Shown: positions 42,019-54,058 of the stretch, piece by piece
Layout of the letters: each line of letters starts with the position of its first letter
How positions within the stretch are numbered: the first letter of the stretch is position 1
NCBI RefSeq assembly: GCF_000367765.1
Contig: NZ_AORI01000001.1
Coordinates: forward strand, 1 to 64,000
Length of the DNA: 64,000 nt
DNA from: Metamycoplasma auris 15026
Lineage (GTDB): Bacteria; Bacillota_I; Bacilli_A; Mycoplasmatales; Metamycoplasmataceae
Direction of reading: 5' to 3'
The notes under the pieces: generated by a model
Database searches by the model: none
What the model was told of the DNA's origin: nothing
What the model saw: only the letters and a program-made list of their open reading frames with translations
Position numbers and translations under genes: made by a program

Positions 42019-45000
42019 CTAATTTATTTCTTTAGGATAAAAGTCATCAACATTTAAAGTATTTAACCCTGACCATTTAGATTCTGATTTTTTGCTGTTC
42101 AATTTCATGAATTTACCATATCCACCTTCTTTTAGTGTTAGGAGGATATATTCTTTTTTAGATATTCTTTTTGACTTTTCCTTTTCATCTACAGAATATT
42201 TAAATTTAAAGTCCTTTAAATGTTGTTCTTTTTCTTTTTCGTTATATCCAGAACTTGTAATAATATAGGTTATTGATTCAGGACCATAGTCATCTTCAGT
42301 AAAGTAAACATATTTTTTACCAAATCCTAAAAAACCACTAGTTTCATCTTTCAGATAATTAGTAAATTGGCGACGCTCATTTAAATCTTTAAAATATCCT
42401 GCCATTCCATAAAATTTATTACCTACTCCAGGAATTCATTTAAGGTTAGTTCCTTCTTGTAATTCTCACAATAAAGCTCTAGTTCCAGAATATAGATTTA
42501 CCTTACTTCAATTATCACGATCTTTTGTTTCAGTTTCACGTCCAAACATTTCAAAGACAAGAAAATCAATTGCTACCTTCAAACGATAAACAGCTTTTCA
42601 TTCATTTGTTTGCGACTTTTCTTTGAAATCTTTTTTGTCTTTAGTTTTTTTCGAATATTCACCATAAATTATTTTAAAAATATCATCGGCAAATTTCAAT
42701 GCATCCAATGATGGAGTCATATTATGTGGATCATTACTATCGCTTGAATTAGACCCTCTATTAAATGAAAAAATTCCACTAATTGCATTTCCAACTGCAT
42801 CATTTAATGTTTTCATATTTGTTCTCTTTGAAACATCAGGATTCATATTTATATTTCTAAGTGTTTTGTATAATAAGGAATTAGTAAAGTCACTTTTACC
42901 AAATAATAAGTTAACTAGTTTAACTAAGTTTTCTCCATTAATAGGTTTATCTTCCCCTACTAATTCACCTAATATATTTAAGTCTGATAGACTAAATCCA
43001 GATTTAATTTTATCTATTGCATCTATTATTCATTTGAATGGTTCTTTTATTTCAAATTTCTTGCTGTAATCAGTTAAGTGTTGTGTAGTTCTTTTTACAA
43101 TCTTAGTTTTTAAATAATTATTATTAGCTAGATTTTCTAATATTTTTTTCAATAGTTCAGACAAGAATTTTTTGTCTTGTTCGTTTGTATCCTTTAAACC
43201 TAGAAAATCAATTAAGCTACTTGCAATATTTTCCATCAATTTATCGTCACTAGATAAGTTCTTAATCAGATTTGGAATATCTCCATTGATTTTATTTGAA
43301 ACTCTTTCTAATACTTTGTTTAGTATCTCTGAAGATTTATTTTCTTTAATTTCCTTCTTGGATAAGAAATCATCAATAACATTTTTAATTAAATCTTTAA
43401 AGTATTGATTATCTAAAAATGCTTCTATTATTGGAACTAATTTATTTGATGATAATAAATCACTTTTAATATTCTTAATTGCCTTAGATAATTCTTCTTT
43501 AATTATCTTTGATATAGTTTCAACAGTAGCTTCTCTTATATCTTTATAACCCCCATCAGCCAAAGCACCATTCAAACCTTTTAATGAATTAATAATTAGT
43601 TGTTCAAGGCTGTCAAATAGTTTCTTCATTTCTTCGCCTTCACCATTTGAAGAATCGCCACGACCAGGATTGCCAGAAGGACTACTTGAATTTCCATTAC
43701 TTGGTTTTAAAGCAGCTATTAGCTTAGGTATGTTAGTTGATAAATAATAATATAGAGAAGTTAATTCTTTTGTGAATTGTTCTTTAGAAATTGACTTATC
43801 AAATACTGCTTCAGCAGCTTTCTTAAAGAATTCTTCGTTTAGTGTCTCTTTATAATCAAACATCTTTAGTGTTGATAGAACACTATCTTTTATTTTGTTA
43901 GAATCAAATCCCTTGTCAAAAATTCCATTGTTTAATAATGAACCAAATATCTTAATAATTAAGTCTGAAAGTCCATCGCTTTTATTCAAATTACTAATTG
44001 ATCTTGATAAGAATTCTGCAATGTCGTTAACTTGATCATTTATTGAAGTAAAGTTAAATTTCTTACCTACAACTTCTAAAGCAAACTTAATTAATTCTTT
44101 TAAGTATTTTTGATCCCCAATTAATTCACTTAAAATGGTTTTAAGTTTTTCATCAAACAAATTCTTATTTGTCTTTAAAAGCTTCGAAATTCATTTACCT
44201 ATTGAATCTAAATCTTTTAGATTTTCAGTTCCATTCTTATTGTCAAAAAGCGAATTAATTAACTGTGTAATTAATTCTTTAAACTTAATTTCGTCACTTA
44301 AAAGAAGTTTTTGCAACTTTTGCTTAGTTTGTTTTGCAAGCTCTTTAACGTTAGAATCCTCTTTCAAAATTAAGTTACTAATATTATCAATTTGGGAACT
44401 AATAAAGTTTTTGAAGTTTGGACTATCAATAAGTTTTCCTATTAATTTCCCAACTTCTTTTTTAACTGTATCTTTATTTTGGTCATTAACTTTTGATAAT
44501 ACTAATTGCAGTAATTTAACAATTGCACTATCTTTAGCTTCTTTATTTTCACCAACAATTAAACCAAGTAACTCTTCAATATTATTTTTTTCAAATAACG
44601 AACTAGTTAATCTTGAAAGATCATTCTTAAATGCGACTCCTAGTTGACCTAGGTCTTTAATTTCTTTTTTATTTATTTCTTTAACTAAATTAATAAAGTT
44701 AGATTTTAGTGTTGTAAAAATCTTTGATTTAGGGAACTTTCCAAAGAATTTATTGATTGCAGGTAGAATAGTTTTTTTATCTTTTTCATCAATTTCAATC
44801 TTAAAATTCTTTTTTAAATAAAGAGTAATAAAATCAACAAAGAATTTGTAGTTTTCTTGTTTTTTTCCTAGTTGATTACTTACTTCTTCAACTATTTTAA
44901 AGATACCATTTTCCTCAGCATTTTCTAATACTGATAACAAGAATTTAATTGGATTTTCTTTCCTATATTTTTGATTTTCATCAAAAACAATGTTATTGAT

Positions 45001-47649
45001 TGTTTCTTTGATTTTATCAACAACTTCTTTACTTAAAGCTGATTCGTAAAGCCCTTTATATCATGATTTAACTAAGTCTTCAATTGATTTGTAGTTGGAA
45101 TTTAATTCCAATAATTCTTTTTCTAAACCATTAGCCTTAATTAGATTGCTTAAAGGCATAATAATGGCAAAGTTAGTAAATTTTTCTAAGATTAATTTTG
45201 CAAGATTATTATTTAGTCCATCATCAATTACAACTGAAATAAATTTCTTGATATTTTCTTTACCTTCTTGAGTTAAGTCAGCATTATTTTTTTTATCTGA
45301 AATATTCTTAATAAAATCAAGAAGAGGGTCTTTGTTATTTATAAAATCAGAAATTTTATCTGGTTCCAAAAATCTTTCTATATCAATTAATGAAGCAGTT
45401 AGATGCACCATTCCACTAACATATTTATCTTTGTTAAAGGAAGTTAATTTATCTGGAAGAAAACTAATTAATTTAAAGAATAATTTGTTTCCTTGATTAA
45501 TTCCTTGTTTGTTATTAAGTGCTAAATTAATAAGGAATTTTTTTGTAATTTCTTGTTTTGGATTTTCATTATTTAGCACAATACTTTCAATAAGAAGTTT
45601 AAAAATTCCATAAGATCATTCATTTTTATCTTTTAATTTATTTAAATCAACTGCACTTAATAAAGACTTAATGAAATATTTAACATCAGCGACCTTTTCT
45701 TGATGCTTAATTTTATAAAGTCCATCTAAACTAGCAGTTATTTCATCAACTACTTTATTAAATAAATTTTCATTTTTTCTTATTGAGTCTAGCACAAAAG
45801 CATACAAATTAATTTGACTTTCTTCTATATCTTTTAAAAGCGCTTTTACAAATGAAGAAAAATCATTTTCTTTAAAATACTTAGCTCTTTTACTTTTATC
45901 TAAAAGATTTAAAGAAATTTCATTGATAATTTTTGCGAGTTCTTTATTAATTAAATTCTTATCAATCTTATTAAAGAAAATTTCTTTTAGAGGACCTATA
46001 AATAATTTATTAGTTAAAGCATTGCCAAATAAAGATTCAATGATTTTTGGTAAATTTGTTTTTAGAAAATCAAACATTTGCTTATTTTCTAAAAACTTAT
46101 CATTAAAAATATCTTTCAATAAATTAAAAATGATTGTTTTATCTTCTAAAACAAGGGCAGTTTGGTTTCTTATTTGCTCTAAGGTTGTGTTATGGTGTGA
46201 TTGTTTTTCAATTAAAGATAAAATCTTAGTATTAGAAGTTTTTAAAAGCAACATGAAGGTAGAAGATTCTAGAATTTGTTTAATTAGGTTTTTAAGTGAG
46301 ACTAAATCTTTATTGTTTTTTAATAAATCATTAATTAAAGAATAAAAGTCTTTGTTACTAATTCCAATAGATGAAAATAAGCCCATTAAAAGCTTCTTTA
46401 ATGAATTTTCATTTAAAGAATCTAAATTGATTGCAAATTCATCTAAAAGGAATTCTACTGAATTACTCTTTTTTTCTGAATCAATGATTTCTTTGTTTTG
46501 TTCAAGATTTTCAAAAGTATATGGAACATTATAAGCGCCATTACTTGAATCATTAATACCAAAAACAACTGCCTTAATTGTTTCAGGAATTTTGTTAAAT
46601 AAAAGAGCTATTTTATGATCGGATTTTTCTTTGTTACTAAATAGTAAGTTATATTTATCTTTATCTATTGCCATTTTGGCAAAAATATCTTGACCTAATT
46701 TTTTATAAGCGTTTTTATTTGGATAAAAACTTAAGAAATCAGAGCCAAAATCTGAGATATTAGAAATAATTAAGTTTGGATTTTCAAATGAATAGAAATT
46801 AATTTCTTTTTCAGATGCAATTTTTTTAATAATAGCATTAAGTTTGTTTGTAGTTTCATTTAAAAACTTAGAAATTTCTTTATTTTGCTCAATTTTTTGT
46901 AGATGTAAAAAAGGAGTTAAATAACCTGTTAAATTAATATTAATGTTTGGATTAATTTGTTTAATTGCTTCAATTAGTTTTGGATAATTTGCAGCAATTT
47001 CATTTAATCTTTTTGTAATTTCAGCTTCTAAGTTTTTAAGTAGTGTATCTGAATTTTCAATTTGGTTGAAAATTAAGTTTAGTAGTTCTTCTTTTTTAAA
47101 AATATCATTAAAACCAAGAGAAATTGTTAAAAGATTAGCATCCTTTAAACTCTGAATTAAATTCTTTTTTTCTAACTTAGAATTAAAAGTTCCAAGTTTT
47201 TCATTGATTTTTTTAGTTTTTTCTAAGTGGGATGATTGCTTGTTTTCTTTTGTATCTAAAAGTAAAAGTCAATCATCAAGATTAGAAGCTACTAATCCAT
47301 AGTTTTTATAGTCTTTTAAATTTGTATCTTTATCTTTTAGCATTGCAATGGCATTTGCTAAATAAGAAGCATAAGAAATTCCAGAAACTTGGTTTGTTTT
47401 AGGATCAAAATAGTTATTTATTTTTGAGTTATTTGTATTATTGTGTCCAATAGCATAATCATCACCAATTGCTAAATAACTAATGTTGCCCTTAAGTGGT
47501 CTTTGGATGTTATTTTTTATTTTAGCATCATCCTTTTTTTCATCTTTGTTTTCTTTTTTACATGAAGCTGAAACTAAAGGAAGGCTAAGTATTAAAGAAG
47601 TTGAAAGCAAAATCTTGCTTACTTTCTTAATCATCTTAGTTGCTTTCAT
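42019..47649 (-). CDS. Giant lipoprotein with SGNH-hydrolase-like N-terminus
   Basis: One frame of 1876 aa (all TGA as Trp). The N-terminal signal ends with lipobox LVSASC near residue 29. Residues ~50-330 resemble an SGNH/GDSL hydrolase: LAIGDDYAIGHN (block I; Ser replaced by Asp), SLGFND (block III, Asn kept) and FYPNKNAYKKLG (block V; His replaced by Tyr). The rest (~350-1750) is a long run of Leu/Lys/Asn-rich helical repeats, each roughly 80-120 residues. The C-terminal ~120 residues differ. AGGAGA precedes the ATG. The gene follows ktrB by 11 nt and may share its transcript. It should be a cell-surface protein. Confidence 0.88.
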
Positions 47650-47660
47650 AATAATGTCTC

Positions 47661-49190
47661 CTAACCTATTGATACATCTTCATAGATATATTGATAGTGT
47701 TCTGATCTTGTTTTTTCTTTTCCAAAAAACTTAATTACTTGTGGGATACCAAATTGGCCAATAATCATCAGCGAAATAAGACTTAATTTTCCAGCAATAT
47801 GAAGGTTTTGATGTGATGTAACACCAGAGGATAGCCCTGTGTTACCAAAAGCTGAACAAGCTTCAAAAATAACATAGGTTAAATTGGTTTGGTTTGGATG
47901 TTCAAAAGTTGAATATGTAATAATTGAAAAAATAGTAACTAAAACTGATGCAATTGCAAAAACATTTACGGCTCTAATTAAAATATCTTTTCCTATTTGT
48001 CTTTTGAAGGCATTAATTCTTCTAGTACCAGTTATCATTGTTAGAATACTTAAAAAAATTACTGCAATTGTAGTATTACGCACCCCTCCGGCAGTTGATA
48101 CTGGAGAAAAACCAATAAACATAAGAATACTGTGCACCAAAATAGTTGAATGACTAAAATGTGTGTAATCAACTGTTGAAAAACCAGCAGAACGCGTTGA
48201 ACTAACTTGGAAAAAGATAGCAAAAATCTTATCCCCACTGCTTCCATAATCAGCATCTCTTCAAAAAGCATTATCTGCTTTGGAAGTATATTCTAAAAGA
48301 ACTGTTAGACAAAAACCAATTAAGGTTGTAACAATGTAAGTGATGATTGTAAACTTTGTAAAAAGTTGAAATCTATGAACTGCATTGGTTTTTTTTAGCT
48401 GAATTCTTCTTCAAATATCATAAATTACAGGAAAGCCAACTCCTCCAATAATAAAGACAATAATAGTGACTGTTTGGAATGCAAAATCCTTATAAAAAGG
48501 TTGCAAACTTTTGTCTCCAAACAAATCAAAACCGGCATTATTAATGGAACTTATGGCATGAAAAATCCCTAATCTTAAAGCTTGTGAAAAATTCTGGTAA
48601 GGAATTTCATTTTGTGGCATATACACTTGCCCAAAAGCTTTTATATCTTCAGGTCTTGTTACAAAATTATCATTCTTTCTAAAATAAAGAAGCATTGTAA
48701 AAATCATTGAAGCAATGGCAGTTGTAATAATTAAAAATGAAATTGCTACCTTAATCATTTTTCTTGTTTCAAAAATAGTCGAGGATCCTCTTTCTGTTTG
48801 TGAAACCATATTGCTAAATAAATTTGATCTTAGGCCAAATATTGATTGGAATATATATAACTTAATTGTAAAAATTCCAATTCCACCCACTACCATACTA
48901 ATGGCAATTAAAAATTGTCCGAATTCATTAAAAGTACTAGATGGCGTGAGTGTTGTTAGACCAGTATCACTAAAGGCAGACGTTGCAATAAATAGCGCAT
49001 CAATATATTTAATTCCTTTTGGATGATTAGATGCAACATCAACCTTATGAGTAATGTTTCAAAAAAGTAAAAGCGAAATTAAAATTGTGAACAAAATATA
49101 GATAATAAAGATATATCTAATTGTTCCAATTTTTCGCAAAAATTTCAAAATCACATTTACTTTTTTTGCATTACTACTCTTAGTTTGCAT
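47661..49190 (-). CDS. ktrB: K+ uptake channel subunit, KtrB/TrkH family
   Basis: This 509-aa membrane protein has about ten hydrophobic helices and four pore-loop motifs: TSAFSDTGLTT, SINNAGFDL, SSTRSAGFST and CSAFGNTGLSS. The glycines form the K+ selectivity filter in this family. TGA at 48411 is Trp. It needs the RCK-domain KtrA, encoded divergently at 49.4 kb. The start has only a weak SD (GGAA at 20 nt). It sits in the plasma membrane. Confidence 0.92.
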
Positions 49191-49404
49191 GCGCTAATTA
49201 TATTCCAAAATATATAAAATAGTATATTTTATAATATTTTAGAAGTATGCCTAACTAACTAAATTACTTAGTTTTTTAGCTAAAAATGGCCAAAAATTCA
49301 GTAATTTTCTTACTAAAATTAAGTTTTCTTTCTGCGATAGAAAACTAAAAAAATATTATGATAATATTTAATAAACATTATTAGTTTTTATAATGGGGTG
49401 TAGT

Positions 49405-50109
49405 ATGGGAATTTTTAAAAGAGCAAGAGAAATTTGCATCATTGGAATTGGAAGATTTGGGCAAGCAATTGTTAAAAAACTAATTTCAGATAGTGCAAAT
49501 AACTTAAGATTAGTTTTAATTGATAATGATGAACATAATCTAATTCAATTTAAGGATGATGTTGACGGTGTTTATGTGGCAGATTGTGCTGATATTAAAA
49601 CATTAGAATCACTAAATGTCAAAGAATTTGATGTTGTTATTGTTGCAACACCAAATAATATTGAAATTGTTTCAGCACTTTTAGAATTAGGTGTTGAAAC
49701 AATTATTGCAAGATCCTTAAATTCAAGACATGCAAGAATCCTAAAACAAATTGGCATTACGCAAACAATTTCACCTGAAGAAGAAGCAGGAAAAAAAGTA
49801 GCTATTATGGTTTCGGATAATTCCTTAACGCATTTTTCAGAAGATATTGTTGAAATTAAAGATGGCTATGTAAGTACAACAACTTCCATAAAAAATCCAA
49901 ATATTATTAATAGAAATATCAGTGAATTACCATTTAGAGATGAATATAACGTCTTAATTTCTTTAATCCAAAGAGATAAAAAAACATTTCTACCAAGTGG
50001 GGATTTTATTCTTAAAGAAAATGACATGATTACTTTTATAGGAAGTCTAAAAGACATTATTGAAGTAACTGAATTTTGTACAAAAACTAAAAAAAATGGC
50101 AAGAAATAA
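49405..50109 (+). CDS. ktrA: K+ uptake regulator, KtrA/TrkA family
   Basis: This 234-aa cytosolic RCK protein has an N-terminal Rossmann fold with GIGRFGQ (~12-18) and a C-terminal TrkA_C-like domain. It gates KtrB in response to ADP/ATP or NAD(H). Two starts are possible, ATG 49393 and ATG 49405; the second is favoured by GGGGTG six bases upstream. The next gene (pepC) begins 9 nt after the stop. Divergent ktrA and ktrB share a 200-bp AT-rich promoter region. Confidence 0.88.
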   Translation: MGIFKRAREICIIGIGRFGQAIVKKLISDSANNLRLVLIDNDEHNLIQFKDDVDGVYVADCADIKTLESLNVKEFDVVIVATPNNIEIVSALLELGVETIIARSLNSRHARILKQIGITQTISPEEEAGKKVAIMVSDNSLTHFSEDIVEIKDGYVSTTTSIKNPNIINRNISELPFRDEYNVLISLIQRDKKTFLPSGDFILKENDMITFIGSLKDIIEVTEFCTKTKKNGKK

Positions 50110-50118
50110 GGGAAAAAA

Positions 50119-51447
50119 ATGAGTTGCATTACAGATGAATTATTAAATAAATTTCAAGAAAATTATGATTCCAATTTAAGCAATAAAGTTATTGAAGGAG
50201 CAATCTTCAAAGTTGGTTTAAAACAAAGTTCATTAAATAATGAAATAGTAAAAAAACACAATTTCATATTTTCAAATGAAACAAAAGTTGGTAATATAAC
50301 TAACCAAAAACAAAGTGGAAGATGCTGAATTTTTGCTGGTCTTAATTCCATAAGAATTAAATTAATGCAAGATCTAAACATCGAAAATATTGAACTATCA
50401 CAAAACTATTTGCATTTTTATGACAAACTAGAAAAAGCTAATTTTTATTTAGATTGACTTGTAAATGAAGGAATTAATCTAGATAATGAAGATAGATTAT
50501 TTAGACATTTTAACGATACACCAATTTCAGATGGGGGTTATTGAGAGTTCTTTGTAAACTTAGTTAAAAAATATGGCATTGTTCCTAAGGATGCAATGAA
50601 TGAATCACACAGCTCCGAAGCAACTAATGATATGGTAAATCAAATCAACTGAAGATTGAAAGCATACACTTCTAGAATCAAAGAATTATTCAATGAAACA
50701 AAAAACAAAAACGAAATTCTAAAACTAAAAGAAGAAGCTTTAAGTGATGTTTATAATATCTTAATCAAAACCTTAGGAAGACCACCAAAAACATTCAAAT
50801 TTGAATACATGGACAAAGATAGAAAATATGTTTCTTTAGAATGCATGAGCCCAATGCAATTCTTTGATAAATACATTGGCAATTTTATTGATGGCAAAGT
50901 TGATTTAGTAGCTGATCCAAGAAATAAATTTGCCCTTAATTCATTAATTCAAGCCCCTCTTTCAAACAATATGGTTGGCGGTATTCCTTTAACAATGGTC
51001 AATGTTGACATTGAAACTTTAAAGAGAGTTATGATTAACCAAATTAAAGGTGGCGAAGCAATTTGATTTGGTTGCGATGTTTCAACATTTTCAAACCGTG
51101 AAGGTATCTTAGATTCAAAATTGTATAACTATGATTTAACTCTAACTAAGACTCCTAAATTTAGCAAAAAAGAAAAATTTGAATCAAGAGCATCGGTTAT
51201 TTCACATGCTATGAATATGGTTGGAGTTAACTTAGATAAGAATGACAATCCAATTACTTGGAAAGTTGAAAATAGTTGGGGAACTGACAATGGCAATAAA
51301 GGTTTCTTTTCAATGAGCGATGAGTGATTTAGCGATTACAATTACATGGCAATCGTTGATAAAAAATACTTAACAGCTGAGATTCTTGAAGCTCTAGATA
51401 AAAAACCAACATTGATTTCACCTTTTGATCCACTTTGTGCTGAATAA
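50119..51447 (+). CDS. pepC: Aminopeptidase C (papain-like)
   Basis: This 442-aa C1-family peptidase has the catalytic Cys in QKQSGRCWIFA (~63-73), His in SHAMNMVG (~378-385) and Asn in VENSWG (~402-407). TGAs are Trp. Bleomycin-hydrolase-like enzymes trim the N-termini of peptides inside the cell, which suits an auxotroph feeding on host peptides. It is followed by a strong terminator. Confidence 0.94.
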
Positions 51448-51484
51448 TAAAAATATGCAAGTTATGGTTTGCATATTTTTTGTT
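51448..51484 (+). terminator. Terminator of the ktrA-pepC unit
   Basis: The stem AAAATATGCAA / TTTGCATATTTT is followed by TTTG, just after the pepC stop. Confidence 0.85.
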
Positions 51485-51544
51485 TTTAAAGTTCAAAATT
51501 ATTTATTAATTTATAATTAATAATTATTTATCGTTAGAGGCAAA

Positions 51545-51853
51545 ATGATTTCAATTGACTTAACAAAAATCAAACGATTTAAGCATCTTTCAATTAATAC
51601 AATTAAGAAGTTTCTTCACCCCATTGAAATCGAAGAATTCAATTGCTTAAAAAAAGAAAATAAACCAGTTTTTTTAGCAACAAGATGAGCCATTAAAGAA
51701 TGCATTTATAAGATTGATAACTCATTGTTTGATTTTAAGAAATTATTAATAAAAAAAACTAATGAAGGTAAGTATATTTTTTTAGATTTTCAGCTTTCAA
51801 CAACAATTGAAGATGGCTATGTTGCAGCTGTTGCATTTAAAAAAATTGATTAA
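51545..51853 (+). CDS. acpS: Holo-[acyl-carrier-protein] synthase
   Basis: This 102-aa small AcpS has the two metal/CoA motifs: SIDLTKIKRF near the N-terminus and ATRWAIKECIYKI (~47-59), with Trp from TGA. It attaches 4'-phosphopantetheine to ACP. It begins an operon that continues with plsC, scpA and scpB; SD-like GAGGCAAA lies upstream. Confidence 0.85.
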
Positions 51854-51865
51854 GGAGTTTATACT

Positions 51866-52651
51866 ATGAAATTAAAAACACGAATTTTTTGAAGAGCAAT
51901 TCCACTACTTCACAATCTTACAGTTTTAAAATCAAAGGCAGCAAGAAATAGAAAAATGCCTGAATATTATAAACAAAGTGAAAAGCATTTTTATATTCAA
52001 AAACACTGTTCAAATATTCTTAAACATCTAAATGTCGAACTACAAGTTGAAGGATTTGAAAATATTCCAAATGGACCTTGTTTTTTAACACCAAATCATT
52101 CTACATACCTGGATCCATTAATCATAGTTTCAGCACTATGAAACCATGGGGATGGATCTAAGAAATCAAAACCAGCTACCTTTGTTGCACGAAACGAAGT
52201 GCAAAAGAAAAAAATGATTAAAAAAATAGCTGAATTAATTGATACTTTTTACATTGATACAAATAAGCCAAAAGATGCTCTTGCTATTCTTAGAGAATTT
52301 GGCCAATATGTGAAAAGAAATTCAACTTGTGGTGTGATTTTTCCTGAAGGAACAAGAACCAAAGATGGCAAACTACAAACATTTCATGCTGGGGCTTTTT
52401 TAACAGCACAATCAACTTATATTCCTTTAGTACCAGTAACAATTAACAATGCTGCAAATGCATTAGATAAAAATCGTGAAGGCAAACTAGTTGTAACAGT
52501 TAAATTCCACCCCGTAATTAGACCTCAGCAATTCCAAACACTAGACAAAAAAGATTTTGCTGAATGAATTAAAAGCATTGTTGCATCATCATACATAGAC
52601 CAAACAATCACTTCTTCTGAAACAATTAAAAATACATTTTCAAAAAGATAA
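51866..52651 (+). CDS. plsC: 1-acyl-sn-glycerol-3-phosphate acyltransferase
   Basis: This 261-aa membrane-associated acyltransferase has the HX4D motif in NHSTYLD (~77-83) and FPEGTRT (~153-159). TGAs (codon 9 and 52138-52140, among others) are Trp. It makes phosphatidic acid. It lies 12 nt after acpS, with AAGGAG across that gap, linking carrier-protein activation and lipid synthesis. Confidence 0.93.
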
Positions 52652-52671
52652 AAAGGATTACTTTTTAAGGT

Positions 52672-53445
52672 ATGAATACTCTTGAAAATAAAAATTCAAG
52701 TGAGTTTATAAATCAAAATAACAAACATGTTTTTCGATTATCAAATTTTGATGGTCCACTTGATTTGCTTGTCACTTTAGTTAAAGAAAAAAATATTAGT
52801 ATCTTTGAAATTGATTTAATTGAATTAGTTACTCAATATCTTGAAATCATTAAGAATATCAAACCATATGAAATCGATATTGCTTCTGATTATTTAATTA
52901 TGGCAGCCTCACTTTTGCAACTTAAGGCCAAAATGCTTTTGCAAGATGGGCAAGAAGATGAGGAAGTCAAGCAAGAAAAGAAACGTTTGATTGAGCAAAT
53001 TGCTGAATATGAAAAATTCAAAGAAATTTCAATTGTCCTAAAAGAAAAAGAAGAAAAAAGACAAGATATTTTTTCAAAAGAACCAGAAGAAGCTGATAAC
53101 TTTAAAAAAGAAGTTGACCCTTCTAATTTAGATGGCTATTCCAGTAGTTCAAAATTAGTTATTACACTAAGAAAAATGTTTGAACGCACTTATTCAGAAA
53201 TAATAAGAAACATCACAATTTCAACAATCTCAGTAAGCCCTGAACAACAAAAAAGTCGCATCATTAGCCTTTTTAGAAATCGTTTTGAAGTTTCATTTGA
53301 AGAAATTTTTGATGTTCCTTCAATGGGGCATTTTGTAATTACTTTATTAGCTATTTTAGATTTAGCAAGACAAGAAATTTTAGTTATAGAACAAAAAGAA
53401 GACGAAGGTTCAATAAGAATAACTAAGGGGGATAAATATGAATAA
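52672..53445 (+). CDS. scpA: Segregation and condensation protein A
   Basis: This 257-aa kleisin has the N-terminal LSNFDGPLDLLVTLVKEK segment and DIASDYLIMAASLLQLK, with a C-terminal winged helix. It bridges SMC heads with ScpB. The start follows plsC by 20 nt. The stop overlaps scpB by 8 nt. Confidence 0.95.
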   Translation: MNTLENKNSSEFINQNNKHVFRLSNFDGPLDLLVTLVKEKNISIFEIDLIELVTQYLEIIKNIKPYEIDIASDYLIMAASLLQLKAKMLLQDGQEDEEVKQEKKRLIEQIAEYEKFKEISIVLKEKEEKRQDIFSKEPEEADNFKKEVDPSNLDGYSSSSKLVITLRKMFERTYSEIIRNITISTISVSPEQQKSRIISLFRNRFEVSFEEIFDVPSMGHFVITLLAILDLARQEILVIEQKEDEGSIRITKGDKYE

Positions 53446-54058
53446 TAAAATCATTGAAGCGCTTTTATTTATTCAAGGCAGTGATGGTGTTAGTCCCGAA
53501 CAAATAAGAGATGTTTTTAAGCTTAATACAATCCAAGAAGGAAAAAAAATGTTAAAAGACTTTAAAACATTTTTTAATAACCAAGACCGTGGTCTTAAGG
53601 TATATGAATTTAATGATGTTTATAAGTTTTTAACAATTGAAGCAGCTAAGGAACATATTTCAGATTTATTAAGCATTGCTCGTAAGCAAAAACTTTCCAA
53701 TGCTGCTATTGAAGTAGCTGGCATTGTTGCTTACAAGCAACCAGTAACACGTTCCATCATTTCAAACATTCGCGGCATTATAAGCGATGGGATTGTTGCT
53801 AATCTACTTGAAAAAGGCATCATTGAAGAAGTTGGCGTCGCTCAGAGTCCAGGAAATCCTATCCTATATGGCATTACAAACAAATTCTATGACTACTTTA
53901 GAATTAAAACATTAGCTGAACTTCCCATTTTCCCTGAGTTTGATCGTTACTCAAATGTTGAGGAAAATATGCCTGAAAAAGAGTTTAATCTTTTTGATTC
54001 CCAAAGAAGCGATACAAATAACGATGGTATTTTTATAAAGGATGATTTAAATGAATAA
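53438..54058 (+). CDS. scpB: Segregation and condensation protein B
   Basis: This 206-aa protein is two winged-helix domains. The typical VAYKQPVTRSIISNIRG (~105-121) and YGITNKFYDYF segments are present. It forms a dimer on ScpA. An acidic tail of about 30 residues is extra. AAGGGGGATAA precedes the ATG, and the stop overlaps the next gene by 8 nt. Confidence 0.95.
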   Translation: MNNKIIEALLFIQGSDGVSPEQIRDVFKLNTIQEGKKMLKDFKTFFNNQDRGLKVYEFNDVYKFLTIEAAKEHISDLLSIARKQKLSNAAIEVAGIVAYKQPVTRSIISNIRGIISDGIVANLLEKGIIEEVGVAQSPGNPILYGITNKFYDYFRIKTLAELPIFPEFDRYSNVEENMPEKEFNLFDSQRSDTNNDGIFIKDDLNE

